Source: Brasenia schreberi (lineage: Eukaryota > Streptophyta > Magnoliopsida > Nymphaeales > Cabombaceae). From it: a stretch of DNA of 64,000 bases. The notes below the pieces were generated by a model that was given only the letters and a program-made list of their open reading frames with translations, did not search any database and had not been told where the DNA came from. The position numbers and the translations under genes are program-made. The stretch covers positions 6,390,001 through 6,454,000 of the forward strand of contig JAYKKT010000076.1 of assembly GCA_036023115.1 (NCBI GenBank). Reading direction: 5' to 3'. This document shows positions 56,791 through 64,000 of the stretch, piece by piece. Every line of letters begins with the position of its first letter. Positions within the stretch are counted from its first letter, which is position 1.

Positions 56791-59700
56791 TATAAATACA
56801 TGGAGAATGTAGTGAAGGATGGAATAAGGTGAAGTGGCAATTTGAAGTATAAAAATGAAAGGTGAAAATGTGAATGGAAGGTATAAGGAAGATGTGCCCA
56901 AGATGAGAAGAATCCTTGGTAGACTCAAAAAAACCTCCTTGACTCGGAAGTTGGAAAGAGGGCATCGAGACAAAGCACCTCTAGCACAATAAGAAGAGGA
57001 GGATTCTATAACAAAAGGAATTCTAACTCGACTCCTAAGATAACTCTAGAACAAAGAAAAGAAATGTAAGAAGATGTCCCCTGCTTGTAAGCAAATGTAT
57101 CTACATCATGAAAATTTCCCATGTGATGGCATGGTTAATTACATACACATTATGGGACCTTTATGGAAAAAATGACATAAAAATGCTTGGGAAACAAATA
57201 CAACAGTATGAGAGGTGAGTGATCCCAATACCAGTGGGGTAATAATCAACCAAAGGCTGATGGAATAAAAGGTGTTTAAGTGGAAAATCAGACGTCATGG
57301 ACAAGACAAACAACCAATGACCCTAGAAAGCAAAGGTGCAACCCAAGTACAAAGTGGATAAGATGGAGCACTATGTGGAATATGTGATAAGTGTAGAAGT
57401 CCTCGGTGGGAGTCATAGGTATTACTAGGATGATGAAGGCAAGCATTCTATAGGATGAGCAGAGTGAAAGTTATATGAGGTGCTGAATGGGACTGGTGGT
57501 GCCTCTATTCTAACCTATCAAAACATAATGATGAGAGATACGCATAAGATAAGACACGTCTAAGCACTAGACCATGACAACATGCAAATCCTTTCTTTGG
57601 AGGAGAACATGATTCACAAGATTGTTTGAGAAGATCATAAAAGATACTTTGAAAATCGATCTTTTCATATTATTGACTCTTGTCAAATAAAATGTAGGTG
57701 AATAAAGTATTTTCACTCATATCCTCTTTCTCAAAGTACTAATCAAGTAAAAAGACTATTAATTTCAGCCATTGAAACCTCATTTTTAGAATAATGGAAA
57801 ATATCACGCAGTGACCCATAGATAAGCAAATGGAATTGTGTCTACCTAATTACTGACTAAGGAAGGAGGATCATCACTAGGTTCATCTATTATGAGTGGA
57901 TGGATGGATGAAGGAGGGTTATCAAGTTCTATGAGTTTGTTTTGACTCAACCTGTCTAAGTTCTCCTATCCAATCCAAGTCTAGAAGGGATGATCTTTGA
58001 TGCCTAGCTCTAGGTAACATCATTGTGTGCATACCCAAGCACCTGCATGAGTGGGTACAGCTCAGTCAATGCATCCTCGCAATCTATGTCTAGCTTTGGA
58101 GGAATAAACTAATGGGTTGAGTGGGCTGTTTCTTTATGATACTTTTGGTTGTAATAGGATCTAGAACCGGGACTGGACCTAGACCAATCAACGAACATAT
58201 TCCATACTAACACCCGATAGTGGGCATTAACGAAAACCATGGTGGGTGGCGAAATTAGTGAACACCATCTTCTAGGATATTTTATGGCCGACTTGCTAGT
58301 GATGAGACCCAACAAAGAGGCTACGAGGTTCTATGGCTTCGAGCAACAATGCAGGAGAAACATGCTAGGAAGAAGGTATTTTTATGTTTTTTCATTCTTT
58401 GTTGTGCTTCTCTTTTCCCAAAAAAATGGTCATCATCGTCCACTTATTTGGGGATTGTAGTGTGAAATTGTGGGTCATTAGCCTCCATTTGGCTAAAAAA
58501 TGACTATGAATGTCAGAGTCTTCAAGGAACCAAAAATGGATTTGTTACATTTTTCAAGCAAGATCGTTATTGTCTGGCGTTGGATTTTAATCAGATCAAG
58601 GGGCTTTTGTTCGATGCATCCTCAACACTTGAAAACATATTCTAATGTCATTGAAATCAGTTGAAAATTGTTTTAGATTCATGGGATTTTTTTGTTAAGT
58701 CAAAATTGATTGTCTTCTTTTGGCTTTTTGGCAAGAACGCAGCCACAAGTGGCCGATATTATGCCTACCAAGAAGAGGAAAACCGGGTGGATGGTGGGGA
58801 ACTATTGTCGGTCATTACAGATACTGGGAAATGACAACAATGTTGTTCAGTTTGTTGGTGAATCTGATTTTTCAAAACATGTCGGGTTCAGTTATATCGT
58901 GTCATGCACGACATGATGACACATTGTGTCATGTCCTATTATAGTGTGTCATATTTTTGGGTCATGTTTTTGTCTAAGGAATATATTAGGTACATGTTGA
59001 GTCTGAAACAGGTTCTATGCTGAGCACAAAATTGAACATAGATCCTAGACAGGCATATTTAAGTTCAACTAGGTTTTGTGTTAACACAAGAACACATAAT
59101 ACTTGTTTTAATACAGAGTTTAGCATAAATCAGTCTAAGTATTAGACTGGATCCCAAACAGCTTATTTGGACCTAAGATATGTTTTTGTGTTGTTCTAGG
59201 GTCGTTTTATATCCAATTTGAATTAAATATGTTGCATTAGGCTTGTAATTAAATAAATTTGGATATTTGTTATTATTTCAAAACTGTTTATAAATTAAAA
59301 TTGGAAGATTTGGAGATGATAAGACCAACCTAGAAGTGTAGGATTAGATCTTTGTACTTTTTCAGATAGGGAGGGGGTTATGCATTTTTTAGTAGAACCA
59401 TATTAAAAGTGATTTTTCCTATTATGAATAGATTTAAATGTCCATGGTTATCAATTGTTTTCTTGATGCATAGATGATATTTGAAATTGTGGGTTATTTG
59501 ATGTGTATTTGAGATAATCTTATTTAAAACCTAGTTGATAATGAACATGATTTGATATGCATGTATTTGATAGAAAAGTGTGATTTGATATTGTATAAAA
59601 CGTGATATCAATTTGAATATATAGGTATGGACACGAACATGTGGATAAGGTAATATAGAATTGGTTTGGAACATAATGACGTGTGAATCCATGAGCTATA

Positions 59701-60454
59701 CTTGTGTGGTTTGTATTAGGTCTCTAGAGACTTAAAGGCCACTCAAGTATTGTGGCATATAGAAGAATATAGAGTGTATTCTAGGGCTGCTTACCATGAG
59801 GGTAAGCACAGTTTCACCATTGGGGACGTGGTGGCCAAAATCATACGAGAGAGAGTCAAACGACTTCGGCGTCTTATTTAGATATAGTATGGGCTCTAAA
59901 TATTGAAAGTGGTGTTATATGTTTGTTTACGTGTTTGTTGGTTTGAAAGTATGAATTTAAATATAAAGGTTTATATGATATAAAATGTTTATTAATCATG
60001 AATTTTATTAAGAGGTGTATAACTTTTCTAGTAAGAAATATGTCGAAGCTCATCATGTTATTTTATACTTTATCCTAAAGCTACCACTTCAAGGGTAGAC
60101 AGTTTTGAATTGCTGATTTTTTAGAGTCAATTCTAGGATGATATAACCTAGTGTAGAGGTAGCTAGTCTTGATGTTGAAAAATGTCTTTTGAAAGTTATG
60201 TTAGTGGGCCCCATACCATTTAATACAAATTGATCACACTATAGACATTTGAATTTGATATTTTATTTGAGTTAGGTTGGGTTAGAAATCATCCTATTTA
60301 GCTTTGGTTATCATTTATGTTCATTTGAGAAACGTCTACATGGCATCGACTCAGATCCCGTCACAGTCGTGACTCATGCAAGTCATTTATCTTCATACTA
60401 TCCACATGGTCAATATAAGTGCGAAAAATTGGTATAAAGTTGCTTAGCCAAACC
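56791..60454. other. Unassigned DNA, no recognised gene or element
   Basis: No frame above about 75 codons and no family motif. AT-rich, with no LTR ends, terminal inverted repeats or polypurine tracts that I could recognise. The last 150 bases may be the promoter of the exon at 60455. Confidence 0.4.
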
Positions 60455-60635
60455 ATGGCTCCCCTGGGAGTAGTCCCGCAACAGCTCCTCTTCAGCCTTC
60501 CCTCTCTCTCTCCTCTTAAGCACCTCCCTCCCGTTTTCTACTTCTCATGCCCGAGATCGGCGAGAGCGTTTGGTCTTGTTGCTCGCCGAACGATCGACAT
60601 GAGAGGAGGAATCGAGAACTATGGTCGAATCTCGG
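60455..60635 (+). CDS. Possible first coding exon of a host gene
   Basis: An ATG in good plant context (AACCATGGCT) opens a frame MAPLGVVPQQLLFSLPSLSP, followed by a basic, serine- and alanine-rich stretch (CPRSARAFGLVARRTIDMRG). The composition fits an organelle transit peptide. A GT donor candidate (CTCGG/GTGATT) lies at 60636. The upstream DNA is not repeat-like. Without the split at 60635, the frame would end at 60682. I do not recognise the protein, and no downstream exon is in view because a Copia element occupies the next 3 kb. It could also be a chance frame. Confidence 0.35.
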
Positions 60636-60641
60636 GTGATT

Positions 60642-61066
60642 TTCTTCCCCTAATGACTGACTTCTGCTTATCCTGTCGTTGAGTTATCTGTTGACTGACA
60701 ATCCCATTTTTCAGTGGTTTCATAATAATTTCCCACCCTTTAGTTGTTTGACTTGGCAGGCTCTGACGTGCTTCAATTTTGATCCGATTTTAGTCTTCCT
60801 GTTTGAGTTTTTGAGTTCTCATTTCTCTTAGACTATTTCTCGTTTCTGTGTATGTTTCTTCCCCTAATGACCGACTTCTGCTTATCCTGTCGTGGAGTTA
60901 TCTGTTGACTGACAATCGTGGTTACATAATAATTTCCCACTTTTTAGTTGTTTGACTTGGTAGGCTCTGACGTGCTTCAATTTTGATCCGATTTTAATCT
61001 TCCCGTTTGAGTTTTTGAGTTCTCGTTACTCTTAGACTATTTTTCGTTTCTGTGTATGTTTCTAAC
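60642..61066 (+). repeat. 214-bp imperfect tandem duplication
   Basis: TTCTTCCCCTAATGA begins at 60642 and again at 60856, and most of the following 200 bases (including TCTGTTGACTGACAATC and TAGTTGTTTGACTTGG) repeat with small differences. It would lie in the first intron if the exon above is real. Confidence 0.8.
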
Positions 61067-61147
61067 ATTTGAGAGAGCCATTCTTCCTTCCGTTATTGTT
61101 CAGGTAGTGATTGGACTCCTTAACCCATAAGGAGAAAGTGGGGGAAT

Positions 61148-61474
61148 AATGTTGCTGATGGATTCGGCGCTTACCTTTCTTTTGTTCGGTCGCTGGAGGT
61201 TCAGTCAGCGCAGCGGATGGTGTTGTCGTGAGGTTTCCACACCAGGGTTTTCTCAGACAATTGTATGTATTTTTGTGTTTCTATTTTCTATGTGAAATGG
61301 CTGCCTTTTATAGGCAGTCGCTCCCTCAATCGTCTAGCTTACTCCTCTCGTGGCTTCCCTCGTTTGGGAGCTGTAACGGATGGGTTGTCCGTTACATTAT
61401 CTGGCCTCTCCTTAGGTAACGGCTGGATGGCCAATCCAAATGTTACCCGAGCCGAGAATGGTCATTTCATTGTA
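61148..61474 (-). repeat. Probable 3' LTR of a Ty1/Copia element
   Basis: On the minus strand the LTR starts TGTTACAATGAAATGACC directly after a purine-rich tract (AAGTGGGAGA, 61475-61484). A TATA box (GCCTATAAAAGGC) lies near 61295-61312. The left end is uncertain. TG at 61148 gives 327 bp, a usual Copia LTR length. Confidence 0.6.
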
Positions 61475-61640
61475 ACATCTCCCACTTAGCCATTCGAGCC
61501 AAGTGTATCGACATACTGTTTTTCCTCCCACTTTCTAGGGGTTTTCACTAGTTATGTCGATTCCTGATTACTATTGTAATCAGAACCTGTTGTGTGGTTA
61601 TTTCCTTACACAACAAATCATCCGTTATATGGTTATTTAC
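61475..61640 (-). other. Polypurine tract and 3' UTR of the Copia element
   Basis: Between the pol stop and the LTR. It contains the purine-rich tract AAGTGGGAGA at the LTR border and two imperfect copies of an ATAACCA-containing segment (61590-61650). Confidence 0.6.
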
Positions 61641-63085
61641 CTATATAACAACATATCTCAAACCCATGTTTCTAACATGCTTTGAGAAGAGTTCTTTCGT
61701 TATGCCTTTGGTTAAGGGGTCTGCCAACATGTCTTCCGTTGGCTTATATGAGATGGATATTTCCTTTCTCATAACCATATCATGAACATAGTGGTATATT
61801 ACCATTATATGCTTGCTTTTTGAGTAATCTGCTCCACTCTTAATAGGAGTAATTGTTGCATTGTTATTGCAATAGATAATCATCGGCTCATCTGTTATTT
61901 CCAGCTTCAAATCACGTATGAAGCGGCTTATCCAAACGGCACTTGTTGCAGCCATACAGCAAGCAATATACTCAGCTTCTTGTGTATGCAATGCTACACA
62001 GCCCTGTTTCTTACATGCCCAAGAAACAACACCACCTCCAAATAAGAATATTTGTCCTGAGGTAGATTTGTTGTCATCTTTGCTCCCAGCAAAGTCAGCA
62101 TCTGAGTATCCTATCACTTCCAGTTCATTTGCTTGAAAACATAGTTTCAAGTCCTTTGTTCCTTTCAGATATCTTAGAATCCTTTTTACAGCTATCCAAT
62201 GTTGTCAACCTGGATTACTTTGATATCTGCTAACAAGACCAACAGCAAAGCTGATATCAAGCCTTGTACACAACATAGCATACATTAAGCTGCCAACAAC
62301 TTGAGCATAAGGAACATTAGGCTTATCGTCTCCTTCACCGGGACAATCAGCCTTACTTAGTTTCACTCCTTTTGCAACATGTGTATCTGCAGATTTGCAT
62401 TCACCCATTTTGAACTTCTTGAGGATATAGTCTATATATCTCTCTTGACTCAGGCATAAGAGTCTATATCCTCTATCTCGAGAGATCTTTATACCCAGGA
62501 TATAGGATGCTTCTCTCATATCCTTCATTTCGAACTTGGAGTTCAACCATGACTTGGTTTTAACAATCATTTCATTATCATTTCCAGTCAACAATATGTC
62601 ATCGACATATAATGATAAGATGACAAAGTGTCTCACACTGTTCAGTGATCAAGTTTGTTAGCCACAAACCCAAGTTCTATAATGGCATTTTGAAAAGTCA
62701 AATACCATTGGTGAGGTGACTGTTTTAGGCCATATAGGGATTTTTTCAACCTATACACTTTATCTTCTTGGACTTCAATCACAAATCCTTTGGGTTGCTG
62801 CATGTATATGATTTTTTCTAAATCACCATTTAGAAAGGTTGTCTTTACATCTAACTAATGTAAATTCAAATCATAGTTTGTAGATATTGCCAGGATTATT
62901 CGTATGTATGCAAATTTTGCAACTAGGGAATATGTGTCATCATAGTCTATCTCTTCCTTTTGTGAAAAATCCTTTGCAACCAACCTCGCTTTAAACTTGT
63001 CAATTATATCATCAACCTTATATTTCTTTTTCAAGACCCATTTACAGCCTATAGCTTTTCTTCCTTTTGGCAAATCAGTCAATTC
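61641..63085 (-). pseudogene. Copia pol: reverse transcriptase and RNase H
   Basis: Minus-strand Ty1/Copia polyprotein. The RT N-terminus (GCKWVLKKKYKVD, KARLVAKDFSQ) is at 62855-63082, the catalytic LYVDDILLTGND block at 62205-62636, and RNase H (YSDADFAG, EAEY, then KHIMVIYHYVHD and DMLADPLTKG) at 61641-62204. RNase H reads CNNNAT where Copia enzymes usually have a catalytic Asp (CDN). Stops: TAG at 63085 where Trp is expected, TAG near 62850 where Gln is expected, TGA near 62213, and a break near 62640. Order INT before RT before RNase H is that of Copia, unlike the Gypsy elements in the rest of the window. Confidence 0.92.
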
Positions 63086-64000
63086 CTAGACTTGGTTTTT
63101 CTCAATAGATTCAATTTCCTCATCCATGGCTTTCTCCCAGTCTGTTGCTTCTGATGAATTCATTGCTTGCTGATAAGTCAAGTTATTAGTCAATTCATCT
63201 AAATCTACCGAATTACACACTTCTTCTGAAAGATAAGTGTGATAATCCTTTAAATAGGATGGAGTGGCTCTAGGCCTCTTTTGTCCAATTAAGGTATCAG
63301 TAGTTTCAGGAAGTTCTTCTATGGGCTCAAAAGATGATTGGTCAAAATCTACCAAATCATCAACACACTCTTCATTGTTTTCCAGGATGTCATTCTTAGA
63401 ATCTTCTAAGAATTCAACATCTTTGCTTTCAATGAGTCCTTGGTCCTTATGATAAAACCGATATCCTTTTGAACCTTTTGGATATCCAATAAATATACAC
63501 CTCAAGGACTTATTGTCTAGTTTATCTCTAGATTAATCAAGGATCTTGACATGTGTAATTGATCCCCATCTCCTGAGATGACCTAGGTTGGCTTTTCTTC
63601 CAAACCGCATCTCATACAGTGTAGTGAACACAGCTTTACATGGTACTCTATTGAGCACGTAAATAGTTGTACTTACCGCTTCTCCCCAAAAGACCCTTGG
63701 TAGAGAGGCATCAATAATCATAGACCTTGTTATATTCAATAAGGTTCTATTGTATCTTTCAACTACACCATTTTGTTGAGGTGTTCTAGGCATTGTATTT
63801 TGTTTAGTAATACCAAAGTCTTTACTATATTCTAAAAATTTTGCTGAGGTATACTCATCTCCTCTGTCTGATCTCAAGACTTTGATAGTATGCCCCAATT
63901 GATTTTTCACTTCTTGCTTATATTCTTTAAATGCTTCAAGTGTCTCTAATTTATGTGTTAAAAGATATATATACATATATCTATAGTAATTATCGATAAA
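63086..64000 (-). pseudogene. Copia pol: integrase and spacer, cut by the window edge
   Basis: 63533-63976 encodes the integrase core with LRSDRGDEY, then NTMPRTPQQNGVVERYNRTL, where D and E belong to the DDE catalytic triad. The first D lies outside the window. 63086-63505 encodes the spacer between integrase and RT, with the Copia-typical IFIGYPKGSKGYRFY at its start. A TAA separates the two frames near 63532. The direction and the missing 5' part mean that gag and the 5' LTR lie to the right, beyond 64000. Confidence 0.92.

Noticed and set aside
60455..60682. A complete small protein gene of 75 codons
   Set aside because: The end of this frame falls in a tandem duplicated, intron-like sequence. 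A first exon is the better reading, at low confidence.

Overview
The window is plant nuclear DNA made almost entirely of transposable elements. The main component is a nest of Ty3/Gypsy LTR retrotransposons of Tat/Ogre type. The signs are a domain order of Gag, protease, RT, RNase H, a second RNase H and integrase, a DGG-type protease, a CHHC knuckle in Gag, LTRs of about 2.4-3.4 kb, one constant primer-binding site (TGGCACGCCCGGTGGGAC) and one constant polypurine tract (AAAGAGGGGC). Two other plant element types occur near the right end: an RTE-type LINE ending in (GTT)n, and a Ty1/Copia element. The species cannot be named from the sequence. No tRNA, rRNA or CRISPR locus was recognised.

Layout, left to right. 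Letters are my own labels. Element C (+, 1113-13377) has a truncated 5' LTR, gag, protease, an uninterrupted pol and a full 3' LTR. It sits inside the gag of element B (-), seen at 1-1112 and 13378-17024. B is itself inserted in the pol of element A (+, 17025-17806). A is also cut by element D (+, 17807-21678), which carries only gag and linker remnants. D is cut by a minus-strand composite (21679-31400), whose 3' LTR (J) and 5' LTR (K) belong to different subfamilies and whose pol has lost nearly everything from RT onward (element F). After a poorly defined stretch (31401-32560) come a 3' UTR and a truncated LTR (L), joined directly to a decayed pol (E, +, 34302-38116). Element G (-, 38117-49479) follows. 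Its pol is split by a 3.35-kb solo LTR (H) with a clean 5-bp target duplication, GGATC. LTR I (-, 49480-52615) and part of its 3' UTR follow.

From 53.3 kb the content changes. There is a frameshifted fragment resembling the C-terminal part of plant SPT20/PHL (a SAGA-complex-type protein), an LTR of a third subfamily (M), a truncated RTE LINE, about 3.6 kb with no recognised content, a possible first coding exon of a host gene (60455-60635), and a minus-strand Copia element that runs off the right edge.

How the parts work together: Gag packages the RNA, protease cuts the polyproteins, RT and the two RNase H domains copy the RNA, and integrase inserts the DNA. Only C keeps an open pol, and C has lost the promoter part of its 5' LTR and has two stops in gag-protease. 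Every other copy seen is broken. The most interesting signal is non-coding. Divergent LTR subfamilies share several hairpins whose arms change together: two in U5, one next to the polypurine tract and one in the 3' UTR. A 10-nt copy of the primer-binding site follows the second U5 hairpin. This pattern suggests selected RNA structure.
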